The notes beneath the pieces were generated by a model. It did no database searches and was not told the origin of the DNA. It saw nothing but the letters and a program-made list of their open reading frames with translations. The position numbers and the translations under genes are program-made. Source: Eopsaltria australis (taxonomy: Eukaryota; Chordata; Aves; Passeriformes; Petroicidae). Taken from it: a stretch of 64,000 nucleotides of DNA. Below, piece after piece: positions 49,801 through 60,019 of the stretch (the stretch's first letter is position 1; every line of letters begins with the position of its first letter). The DNA lies in the NCBI GenBank assembly GCA_034509425.1, contig JAVTVJ010001837.1:62001-126000 (forward strand), given 5' to 3'.

Positions 49801-50786
49801 TTCTCCCAGCAAAGCATGGCTTTGAGACCCCTGAGTGGACTGTCACCATGCATTCCCCATACAGAAATATCTGGCATTTTAGAAAAGGCACAAGAAAATG
49901 GCATTTTCAGAAGAGTCAGATCCCACTCTGAACATAACTCACAGAAGTCTATTCCTGAAGCGATTTTTGAGGTACTGAAATATATTTTAAAGACCTGAGC
50001 TCACTGACATCTGCTCCTAGTCTTCGCAAGAACTGTGTCACGCTCATGTTGCATTCTCCTTGTCAAGTATGCCTCTAAAGTCCAGAAGTGTTAGAAACAT
50101 TCCAGTGAACTCAAGACCAGTGGAAAATTAAGCTAACACCTCTATGTTCATGCTATTGATGATAGGTTAGTCTTTGAAAACTCTCCTGAGCCTATCTGGT
50201 TCCTAGGGGACTTTCAGAGGAGCCCATGGGGTCAGGACATCTATTCCTTGACACAAAGGAAAATAAAATCCTGCCAGGGCAAAGGGAGACAAATGACTTC
50301 TACACTCCTAAACGTCAGCCAGCTGTTGGAGTTCATGCTGACATCTCTCAGTCCCTCCCAACATGAAGTGACAGTATTTCAAAAACTTATTCAGCCATAG
50401 AGCACCACATTCTTTCCTACAGACAGCTTCAGAATTTCATTCAGCTCTTGATCTCAGCTGACAGCCACTGCTGCCCTCCTGCCAGTGTGCCTACAGGCTT
50501 GGGTACAATAGGCAGCAGGAAAGAAAAAGGGAGGGAAAGGGAGAAAATAGAATTAAAATGCAAACGTAAGTTCTTTTTTCTGAAAATGAAAAATTGAATT
50601 CTTTAACCTTTAAACATGCTTGTTTACTTACAGAAAGTGTACTTCAGGCACAAAAGGTTTGAGTATCAGTCACATACCACGTTAAATTGAAATAGTATCA
50701 GGATTGTCCCATGCAGTCAGCTATATTATCCCCTATCAAGAAGTTGAAGTTTTTGTATACATACATATATATAAAGTATGCATCTT
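40844..50786. other. Intergenic region between cyclase and TMEM215
   Basis: No supported exon, RNA gene or clear mobile element was seen. It should contain the 3' UTRs of both convergent genes. AATAAA occurs on the + strand at 42611, and TTTATT (AATAAA on the - strand) near 49676, but neither can be tied to a transcript end. An A/C-rich low-complexity stretch lies at about 47815-47930. Confidence 0.5.
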
Positions 50787-51509
50787 TCACACAATGGTCT
50801 CCTGGTCTGAGTTGACTCCAGTAGGGTTTATGTAACAACAGTACCTGTCATAAGGGCTGTTATCCTTGTAAGAGCAGACAATGATACTGTCTTTAGGAGC
50901 CACAAAAATGTTGTCTTCAATGTCAGGGCAAGGAGTGCTGTCCCTGCTGGGAGAAGAGCTCTTCTTCTCCAAGGCACTGTATGTGGAGCCATCTCCCACG
51001 AACACATTCTCTGGCATCTCTGGGTAACAGCTCTCCAGGTATTTCAGCATTTCCTCCTGCTCCACTTTTTTGGTGAGGCTCTTGCACTCTGCCGTGTCAG
51101 CGGCGTTGGTGCTGGTGGTGCAGATGAACACGGTGTCCTCTCCTCTCAGCCCTCTCCTGTCCTTGCGGTAAGCTTTCCTGGCCAGCTCGTCACAACTGCC
51201 CTTGCCAGACTCCAGGTCCGACGGGGTCCTTAGCAGCTCCATGCCATCCCGGTCCTTGACTTCCTTACAACACGGACGCATGTTCTCGGGACATTTGGTG
51301 CAGCCGTCGGTCTTTCTGGTGAGGGCAATGGCGGCGATGCCCGGCAGGCAGATGGCCGGCCCGATGGCCAGCAGCGGGATGTCTCCCAGGGTCTCTCCCT
51401 TGATGCCAGACACGGTGAACATGAAGCCGAACACCAGAAAGACGCTGACCAGAGCCACCACCAGCCCCGTCCGGGGGTTGATGTCGTCGGGTCTCAGGGT
51501 CCGTGCCAT
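50787..51509 (-). CDS. TMEM215: TMEM215, two-pass membrane protein (240 aa)
   Basis: The protein begins MARTLRPDDINPRTG, then TM1 (about 16-36, LVVALVSVFLVFGFMFTV) and a short loop IKGETLGDIP. TM2 (about 44-63) follows, then a cytosolic tail with ELLRTPSDLESGKGS, and the end is DNSPYDRYCCYIN...ETIV. These match vertebrate TMEM215 (about 235 aa in human). As I recall, human TMEM215 starts MRPDDINPRTG, so human Met1 aligns with Leu5 here and the ATG four codons upstream is the natural start. The frame stays open another 218 codons upstream, but that part is Pro/Gly/Arg-rich and unlike TMEM215. The coding region is one exon. TMEM215 has been linked to the ER and endothelial survival in mammals; that is family knowledge. 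Confidence 0.96.
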   Translation of the reverse strand: MARTLRPDDINPRTGLVVALVSVFLVFGFMFTVSGIKGETLGDIPLLAIGPAICLPGIAAIALTRKTDGCTKCPENMRPCCKEVKDRDGMELLRTPSDLESGKGSCDELARKAYRKDRRGLRGEDTVFICTTSTNAADTAECKSLTKKVEQEEMLKYLESCYPEMPENVFVGDGSTYSALEKKSSSPSRDSTPCPDIEDNIFVAPKDSIIVCSYKDNSPYDRYCCYINPTGVNSDQETIV

Positions 51510-52150
51510 CCAGCTGGTGCGCACGGGGACGCTTCCCTCCACCGGAGCGCCCCTCGGGGCAGGGGACAGTCGCTCACCGGCAAGCTTCCGAAGTTTCCCA
51601 GGCAGCGAGGCACGGAGGACCGCGACAGGCGGCACCGCTCGGCTTCCCCTCGGCGGAGCCGCAGACGGAGGGCGGGCCGGGGCCGGGAGCTGTCCTGCCT
51701 CCTGCCTCCTCCCTCGCTCCCTCCCTCCCTCGCTCGCTCCCTGGCTCCCCGGAGCCGTTCGGAGCGGTTCCCCCGCCTGTAGCCCCGCCGCGCCCTCCCA
51801 CGCTGGCGGCGGGCGCAGGGGGCTCAGATCCTGCCAAGGGCCGGGGGTAGACAGACCAGGCGGCTTCCAGCAGCAGCGGCCGGGGAGACAGCTGCCGCGA
51901 GGGTTCACCTGCCTGTTCTCCGCCTCCTCCTCCTCCTCGTCCTCGCCCGGCCCCACCGGCGCCCCGCACAGCCGTGAGTGTGCGCACCGCCCGGCGCGGG
52001 ATGCTGCGGGACCGGCGCGGGGGCTCGGCGAGGTCGCCCCTACCTGATGGCCACCGCTGCCCGGCCGGCCGCTGCCACCACCCCGGGCAGCCTTTCCCTC
52101 TCGGAGGGAGGAGGGGAGCGGACCCCTGATGGGCGTCCTTTCTCGGGAAG
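51280..52150. promoter_or_regulatory. TMEM215: CpG-rich promoter region of TMEM215
   Basis: CpG dinucleotides and GC content rise sharply relative to the flanks, over the 5' part of the TMEM215 coding region and about 650 bases upstream of its start. This is a typical CpG-island promoter. It contains a CCCT/CGCT-type run (about 51701-51740) and a CTC run (about 51921-51941). Long overlapping frames on both strands here result from the scarcity of stops in GC-rich DNA. The transcription start cannot be placed. Confidence 0.75.
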
Positions 52151-52199
52151 TCGGCATGTGCATCCTTCACACGGGCCCCCGCACCTAAAGCGTCTTCTT

Positions 52200-54185
52200 T
52201 GGTGAGGACGGGGCTTCAGAAGTTGATCCTCTCCCGGACAGACAGCAGTCCTGCCGCAAGTCTTCTCCCGAGTTAGGCACCAGTGGAGAGCAAAGCTTCA
52301 GGAGATGCTCTGCTGCAGCTAGATTTCATCCTGAAGGTGGTCCTTAGGGATAAGCCTCTCCTGATGTTATTCCCTCTCCAAGAACGAACATAGATGTTGG
52401 GGCTCCCTTGGTATCCATCCATGGCCTGCCGACTGTGATGGTGACGTTCTGCCCCTGTGATTTGATGCACTTGGGTGATGGTAATTTGAAGTAAGCACCA
52501 CCAGCTGAATGAGTATAGAAAAGGATCTCAAATAGGTGGGAATGTAGAAAGGCAGCAGCATGTTCAGGCAGGTTGCCAGCAATACAAAAAAATAAATGCT
52601 TTCACCTGGAGCAGAGATAGTGGGAGATAAAAAGGAGTGATACCAGAAAGCTTCCAAGAAAATGAAGGTAACGGAAAAGGACACTGAAATAAAATAGTGA
52701 AACCATGGTTTCTTTAAGTTTTCCCATTAACATGATTCATTTTCCTCATACTACAAACTTGGAAAGCTCAGAGAAGCCAGTCTAGAAAACACTCAGATAT
52801 TTCTCAGGTCATGAAAAGCATGGGTTTTATTTACCCTCTCTGCACTACAACATCAACAGAGCACCTCTATGTTGTAGATTTCCAACTTGCCTCGCAGAGA
52901 GCAAGTCCAAGAATATAATTTTGTAAGTGGGAACAACTCATGCCTTACAGAACACTTCATAAATGGGGTGTCAAGTTATAGTATTTACTGTTTAAGTTGA
53001 AGGATGAGTAAATGGGAGTAGAAGTCCACACTGGGGAGAGTTTTTAAATCAGTGGCAATGGACTGGTTTTGAGATTAGAAGTTTGTAATGGACCACAATC
53101 ATTGTTTCAACTTGTCCCCCGGAAAATTGTCCAGTAAAATTCACATGGAACCTCTCACCTGTTGCAGAGTGAGTTGAAACAGGAATGTTTTGAACTGTTA
53201 GAAATATCTTTCTTGACTGAAAGATTTAAAAATTAAAATCATCCAGCTAGCACAAGTTAACTTCTACTTTTGCCACTGTGCAGGATTTAGCAGTATGAGA
53301 AATGACAGTAGCGTTCTCAGCTCCTATTTTCCAGAGTGAGAATTTGCTGTTTCTTTCCATCTGCTGTTATTCAGATACACAGCTTTTATGTCCTCATGCT
53401 GGAATGAATAATGCCTTTTTTATCCATCAGCTAGATTCTGGATGAAAGAAAGTTATTAACCTTCAAGCAAGCATGTCCCACATAACTAAAATGTTGTAAA
53501 GTGTAAGTTATGAAGTTATGAGTATGAGTAACTAATGCCATGAAAGACACTGTTCCTGCTCCCTGACCTTCCTTCACCTCCCCTAGTGCATTTGAATAGT
53601 CTTTCAAAAAATTGGAAATTGTTCTTTTGTTGAAAAACAAATTATGATGCCTGGGAAAAGCAATTACCTGAAGCTGTATTCATCAACAGTCCTTCAGAGA
53701 TAGAAAAAGGACACAGAAATGTAAATATTAGTTGCATTAGTGGAGAGGAAAATTGCTGTAAGAGCTGAAGTACATGTCAGAATATCTAACAGGAGTAAAA
53801 ATGGCCCTTCAAATTTAAGCGACAGGCTTACTGAGATGGAAGAGAGAACATCTACTTTGGAACAGAAAGCTGTTAGTGGACAGAAAAACACAGAAAATGT
53901 CAGGACAAAGGTGGAACTAAATGTCTTCAATTTGTCTCTTTGTGAATGATTTCAAGACAAGATTGTATGCTTCCAGCAGGAGGGGATAGGAAGGGAAAAC
54001 AATCACCAATTCCAGGAAAGCATGCCACAATTGCTAAAATTGTCTTTCCAAGCTAGAAATCAAGAGATCAGCAAGTGCCACTTAACACAACTGAGCAACA
54101 ATGCAAATGGTTGAATTTTCTATCCTGTTCATAACAAGAGAAAAAAATTACTCCTTTGAGGTGAAGTAGGTTTCTGTTCTGGTAC
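52200..54185. other. Upstream flank of TMEM215, nothing recognised
   Basis: AT-rich non-coding sequence with no supported gene. A 69-codon frame at 53740-53949 (+) has a heptad-like charged pattern (RLTEMEERTSTLEQKA) resembling LINE ORF1 coiled coils, but it is too short to assign. Confidence 0.4.
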
Positions 54186-54189
54186 TGTA

Positions 54190-54374
54190 CACAAAAATCA
54201 GGTACTCAACCACTTCTTTACCTCAGTTTTCAATGGCAACCTCTCTTCTCCCCTCTTGAGTGTACGGACAGCAGGATGGGGACTGAAGGAAAAAGTGCTC
54301 TCCACTGTAATAGATCAGGTTTGTGATTACCTGAAAAACCTCAACATATGTGTCTGTGGGATCTGATGAGATGC
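54190..54374 (+). mobile_element. CR1 LINE fragment, 5' part, interrupted by LTR
   Basis: CR1 ORF2 sequence (TTTACCTCAGTTTTCAATGG, AGATCAGGTTTGTGATTACC, GGATCTGATGAGATGC) that resumes after the LTR at 54984. The outer 5' limit is approximate. Confidence 0.75.
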
Positions 54375-54983
54375 TGTGCTGGGATAGAGTTCATTTTCTT
54401 CCTGTGTCTGGTATGGGGCTGTGTTTTGAATTTGTGCTGAACACAGGGTTGGTAATACAGAGCTGTTTTTGTTATTGCTGAGCAGGGCTTACACAGAGCC
54501 AAGGCCTTTTCTGCTGTTTGTACTTCCATGCTGGTGAGGAAGTTGGTGGTGCTTGGGAGGTTGGGAGGAGACACAGCTGGGACAGGTGACCCCAGCTGAC
54601 CAAAGGGATATTCCAGACCATGTGGCATCGTGCTCAGTACATCAAGCTGGAGGGAAGAAGGAGAAGGAAAGGTGGGACATTTGGAGTGATGTTGTTTGTC
54701 TGCCCAGGTCACTGTCAGGTGTGATGGGGCTGTGCTCTCCAGGAGATGGCTGAACACTTGCGTGCCCATGGGAAGCAGTGAATGAATTCCTTGTTTTGCT
54801 TTGCCTGTGTGTGTGTGTGCATTTTTTGCTTGTGGATTTTAGTGTCCCTGTTAAACTGTCTATATCTCAACCTGTGGCTTTTCTACCTTTTACCCTTCTG
54901 AAACTCTCTCCAATTCCAGTGGTGGGGCGGGTGAGCAGAGCGGCTGCTGGGGCTTGGCTGCTGGCTGGAGTTAAACCATGACA
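54375..54983 (+). mobile_element. Solo LTR of an avian endogenous retrovirus (609 bp)
   Basis: It begins TGTGCTGGGATAG and ends GGAGTTAAACCATGACA, with GTATGGGGCTGTGTTTTG, GCTTACACAGAGCCAAGG and TTCCTTGTTTTGCTTTGCC between them, all familiar from common bird LTRs. A perfect 5-bp target-site duplication, GATGC, flanks it at 54370-54374 and 54984-54988. No internal retroviral sequence is present, so it is a solo LTR left by recombination. It has diverged; the usual ATTAAA-like polyadenylation signal reads GTTAAA. Confidence 0.92.
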
Positions 54984-55895
54984 GATGCATTTCAGAGTCC
55001 CAAAGGAATTAGCTGACAGAGTTGCCAAGCCACTCTCCACGGTATTTGAAAAGTCCTGGCAGTCAGGTGAAGTCCCAGTTGACTGGAAGAGCAGAAATAC
55101 TGGACTTATCTTAACAAAGAAAGAGAACTCTGGGAACTACTGATCTCTCAGTCTCCCTGGATTGACCTTTCCTATTAAAAGCTACCCAGTAGCTCTCTAA
55201 ATTGTCTAGAGAAGGATTTGATGGGTGGACTGTTCAGTGGACAAGGAATTGGTTGAACAGGCATATCCAGAGGGTGGTGATCAACAGTTCAATCTTCACA
55301 TGTAGATTGGTAATAGATGGTGTCCCTTAGGGATCTGCCTCGGTACTGTTTAATGTCTTCCTCAGTGATGGAGAATCATTGGCAGGTTTGCAGGCAACCT
55401 GCTCTGAGTGATTTGAGTTTTGCTGTTGACATACCTGAAGGTCAGGATACCATCCAGAGGGACCTGGACAAATTCAAGAAGTGGGCCCATGGGAATCTCA
55501 TGAAGTCTAACAAGACCAAGAACAAGGTGCTGCATCTTGGTCAGGACACTCACAGCATCAACACAGGCTGGGGATGAACAGATCAAGAGCAGCCCTGTGA
55601 GAAGGACTGGGGGGTGCTGGTGGGTGAGAGGCTGGACATGACCCAGCCATGAGCACTCACAGCCCAGAAAGCCAAATGTGTGAGTTTGGCTACATCCAAA
55701 GCAGCGTGGGCAGCAGGGGAGGGAGAGGATTCTGCCCCTCTGCTCTGCTCTGGTGAGATCCCACCTGAAACCCTGCATCCAGCTCTGGGGTGCCCAACAG
55801 GAAGGGCATGGACCTGTTGGAGTGAGTAAGGAGTAGGGCCACCAAGATATTTAGAGGTATGGAGCATCTTTCCTGCAATGAAAGGCTGCGAGAAT
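54984..55895 (+). mobile_element. CR1 LINE fragment, continuation after LTR
   Basis: CR1 ORF2 continues through GATTTGATGGGTGGACTGTT, AAGAAGTGGGCCCATGGGAA and GTGAGATCCCACCTGAAACC to GAAAGGCTGCGAGAATCG. It lacks the 3' UTR and octamer tail and ends at an abrupt junction with a second CR1 in reverse orientation. Confidence 0.85.
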
Positions 55896-56640
55896 CGTTG
55901 AACATCATGAGATTCCCGTGGGCCCACCTCTTCATCTTGTCCTCTGAATGACATCCCTTCCTTCAGGAGTGTCAACCACACCACCCACCTTGATGTCACC
56001 TGCGAATTTGAAGAGGGTGTGTGCAGTACTCTCGTGTATATCATTAATGAGATATTAAAGAACATTGATCCCAATACCAACCCCTGAGAGACATCCCTTG
56101 TCACTGAAGTCCATCGAGACTCTGAACTGTTGACCACTACCCTCTGGGTGTGACAGTCCAACCAATTCCTTATCCATCTACAAGTCCACTCATCAAATCC
56201 ATCTCTCTCCAATGTAAAGAGCAGGATGCTGTGGGGGACAATGTCAAAGCCTTTACAGAAGATAAATGACATTCACAGCCCTTCCCTTGTCCACTGATGT
56301 AGTCACTCTATTAATTCTCTATTTCCAAACACTGGGTATCTCTCCTGACTGCCATGGGTTTGCAAATACAGTGGAGAGTGATTTGGCAGCTACATCAGCC
56401 AATTCTCTCAGGACTTCTGGAATGCATCTCAGTGGATCTCACAGACATATATGTTCTGGTTCCTCAGGTGTCCACGAACCTGATCTGTTAAGAAAGAAAG
56501 CACTTTTCTCACCCAGCCCCCACCTTACTGTCCATCCACTCAAGAGGTGTGAGAAGAGAGACTGACAATAAAAAAAAGTTACTGAGTTTCTCAGCCTTCT
56601 CTCATCCATTGTTTCCAGTTTTCTAGTCATGGCATCAGAG
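55896..56640 (-). mobile_element. CR1 LINE fragment, reverse
   Basis: On the - strand it encodes CR1 reverse-transcriptase words (GFDEWTCRWIRNWLD, FCKGFDIVPHSILL). The catalytic FADD-type motif is degraded and the frame is broken, so it is dead. It overlaps in element coordinates with the forward fragment next to it, so the two are separate copies forming an inverted repeat. The right boundary is approximate. Confidence 0.8.
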
Positions 56641-56689
56641 GAGTACATTTTCTTTGACCTGTCTTAATTACCATGGAGCAGCCAAAATA

Positions 56690-58810
56690 TCTATTTGGAT
56701 AAGCAGCTTTAGATGTACTACATTCCTTTTGATTTTTTTATGTAGGTTTGAGGATAGAGATCAGAAAAGGATGGACCGAGATGGTTGTGGTGGAACCCTT
56801 TTCTGAACCTGCTATTTTGCAGATACAATTGTCTGCTTCAGTCAACAGCTTTTTGCAAGAGCAAAGCCTTTCTCTGACCAGGCAGCACTGCAAAATCCAT
56901 GGAAAAGTGTGTGTGCCATATTTTTTAGTGTCTCAAAGTTAAAAAATCTGGCAGATGGAGTTTTTAATTAATATGGTACAGTTGATAGCTGCCTTATGTA
57001 TAAGACCTCAGCCATACCATGCAAGGACTCCACAAGCCCTTAATAACAAATAGGTAAAATTAGACTCTAATTTTCACCTTCCAAGCTCTGTGGCAATGCT
57101 AAAACTTGATACTGTCTTTGAGTATGAGGTCATGTAAGCCCTATCTATAACTTGGATATGGAACATGGGACTTGTTTTGCTAGCAAGTTCTGTGTGGACT
57201 GAGATACTCAAGTTTCAAGCTTTTACACTAATGCACTTGTGCACATATTTGAACCATCCCATTAGCTTGAGGAGACACTCAGTCATTCTGCTGAGGTCAC
57301 TGGCAGGCACTTCAAACCTGCTCAAGGGCTGCTTCACAGAAGTCCTTCCTGTCTGCAGCAAGTACTCCTTGCTGAAAGTGGATGCTGAATGCGCAACATC
57401 CATCTCCAGGCCTTTTTGTACATTGTGTTTTCTTAACAGTATATATAAAAGGAAATACTTGACAAGTTCTTTGTAATGTGCAACTATGTGCTGTGATCCT
57501 CATATACCTGGGTTAGAAGATTTGTTTTTTTTTCTCTGTTTGAAAACGTTTGCTGTTTACCCAGCTTCACACACCATAAACACCTAATTTATAGTTCTTA
57601 GGGGGCCTGTGTAGCCACTTCTGATGCCTCTTCCATGCCTCTGGACTGCTCTCAAAGCCCCAGGCAGCTCTCTGTGTCTTCATGTCCTCAAGCACAAGAA
57701 GTTCACCTGAGGGAGGATTTTTGGGCTCTGACTGTTCACTCAAGGCCCTGGGTCTCGCACTTTGTAGACAATCATTTGTGCTCGACTGCTGCTTGCTGGC
57801 CAATTGGCCGGATGTGGAAAGACGCTGCTGATGAGAGCATCTGATCAATAAACAAGGGGCCAAAGAGAAATAACAGATGCCTGAAGGGCTTGTGTTTTGT
57901 CACTGAGCCATCACACCAGGAGTGGGATTCAGAAACCCTGGTAGTGAGTCATGCATCCGTCTTGAGGTGACCTCGGGGACTTAGCAGGATTGCTGTGGAA
58001 GAGGTACAGGCTGCTGTATGAGTCACAGCATCAGGCAATAAATTAGCCAATATAATTCACTGGGAACTTTGTCTATCTGCATTGCTCTGCCTGATGTGCT
58101 CTTTCCCTTTGGGAAGCTTCTGATTAAATATACTTTATTCCTTCTATCGAAAATTGCTCACAAAAGATGCAATAAACTCAGGGGAGTCACCCACAAGTAC
58201 TGCGTGTTATGCACAGTGGTGAATAATGGGTAGCTTGCTTGTCCCAGACAACTTAGCATACACTTCTTAAAGGGGGTCTCTAATTGAGTTGCTTGTCTGT
58301 GGAGAAAGAGGAAAGGAAAATAGGTTGTCTTGACCTACCTCTGCAGAAGAAGCTAATAATTTTTTATATGCTGGAACACTTTTAAAGTGGTTTTAAGCAT
58401 AATCATGTAGAAATGACCGTGTATTAGGGTACTTGCAATGACTAATTCTTTCTGTGAAGCTTGCTGACATCCTTCCTGTCTGTTGAGGAAAATTTAGTAT
58501 AAAAGTAAGAAAACTGATCAAAAGGCTATGCATGTTCCTTGCAGGCTCTAGAAGATTGAAATTTCCCGAGCTAATTAATCTTGAAGCAAATTTAAATGGG
58601 GATAGATACCATCAAAGTCTGCAGCTCATTTAAACAATGCAAATATGTCTTTTAAAAAAATCATCCTATGCTTTGGATAGGAAAGAAGAAATGAAATCTT
58701 TGTCATAACAGTTCTGATGGCCTGGCCCGTGATTACTTCATGCCACATATGCACCTTTGCTAAGATGTAGCAGCTAATCCAGAAAAACATTTCCAGGTAT
58801 ATGAATGACA
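56690..58810. other. No gene recognised
   Basis: Ordinary AT-rich sequence. Short frames around 57165-57860 overlap on both strands and show no domain or splice context. Confidence 0.4.
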
Positions 58811-58814
58811 AAAT

Positions 58815-60012
58815 AATCAGAAGTAGTCAGCGTGGATTCACAAAGGAAGAACTCATACTTGTTCAGCCTGATAGCCTGGAGTGAAAAGGCTGGCCTGGTA
58901 GATGAGGGGAGAGTGGGCACTGTCTACTTGGATGTTAGTAAGGCCTTTGACACCGCCTCCCATAAGATCCTCCTAGACAGGCAGTTGTTGCATGGCTTAG
59001 GTGAGCAGACAGTGAGCTGGACTGAAAACTGTTCAAATGGGCAGACCCAAATGCTGATGATTGGTGGCACAACATCTAGCTGGATGCTGGTGACTAGCAG
59101 TGTACTCCAGGCGTCAATACTGGGTCCTTCAACAATCTTCATTAAGGATCTGGATGATGAGGCAGAGTGCACAATCAGGAATTTTCCAGAGAACATAAAA
59201 CTAGGAGGAGCAGCTGCTATCAGAGGGTCATGTTTCCATCACAGGGATGTCAACAGCCATGAGAAACGGGCTGACAGGAACCTAATGAAATTCAGCAAGG
59301 GGAAATGCCAAATCCTGCACATGGGGAGAAAAATATTGATATGCTAGGTACTGCCCAGCTGGAAAGCAGCTTGATGGACCTGGGGATCCTGGGGGACACC
59401 AAGCTGAACATAAGACAGCAGTGTGCCTTTGTGGCAAAGAAGGAGAATGATGTCCTAGGCTGCATTAGGAGTATTGCCAGCCAGCTAGGAAGTGACCCTG
59501 TTCCTTTACTCAGAGCTGGTGAGGACACCCCTAGAGTACTTTGTCCAGTTCTGTACCCCTCAGTACAGCAGAGCAATGAACATATTGCAGAGAACCCATT
59601 CTTCAATGGACCCTTCAATGGAAGGGTCATTAAGATGGCTCAGGGACTGGAGCACCTCTGCTGTGAGGAAAGGCTGAGGGAGCTGGGCCTGTTCAGCTTG
59701 AAGAGAAGGCTCAGAGGGATCTCATCAATGTCTGTGAGTGAGTGCAGGGAGGTCACAAAGAGGACACAGCCCAGTGACAGGACCAGAGGCAGTGGGCACA
59801 AACTGAAACACGGGAGGTTCCCTCTGAACTTCAGGACACACTTTCTCATTGTGAGGATGACCAAACACTAGGGCAGGTTGCCCAGAGAGGTGGTGCAGTC
59901 TCCATCCTTGGAAATACTCAAAAGTCATCTAGACACAGTGCTGGGCAACCTGCTGTAGATGACCCTGCTTGATTAGAGGTTTCTTCCAGCATGCACCATT
60001 CTGTGATTCTTT
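58815..60012 (+). mobile_element. CR1 LINE fragment with intact 3' end, about 1.2 kb
   Basis: A different CR1 subfamily from the pair at 54-56 kb. The frame at 58832-59347 carries VYLDVSKAFDT (reverse-transcriptase motif A) and DRNLMKFSKGKCQILHMG, and a second frame continues to about 59871. The catalytic ADD motif is replaced (FPENIKL), so it is inactive. The 3' UTR ends CACCATTCTGTGATTC, a standard CR1 tail. Confidence 0.92.
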
Positions 60013-60019
60013 TATGGCA

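Noticed and set aside
51202..52047. 281-codon frame opposite TMEM215
   Set aside because: Shadow frame in a CpG island, where stop codons are rare; composition is Pro/Ser/Ala/Arg with no domain.
55583..56272. 229-codon frame on the - strand
   Set aside because: Crosses the junction of two inverted CR1 fragments. It contains degraded reverse-transcriptase sequence, not a gene.
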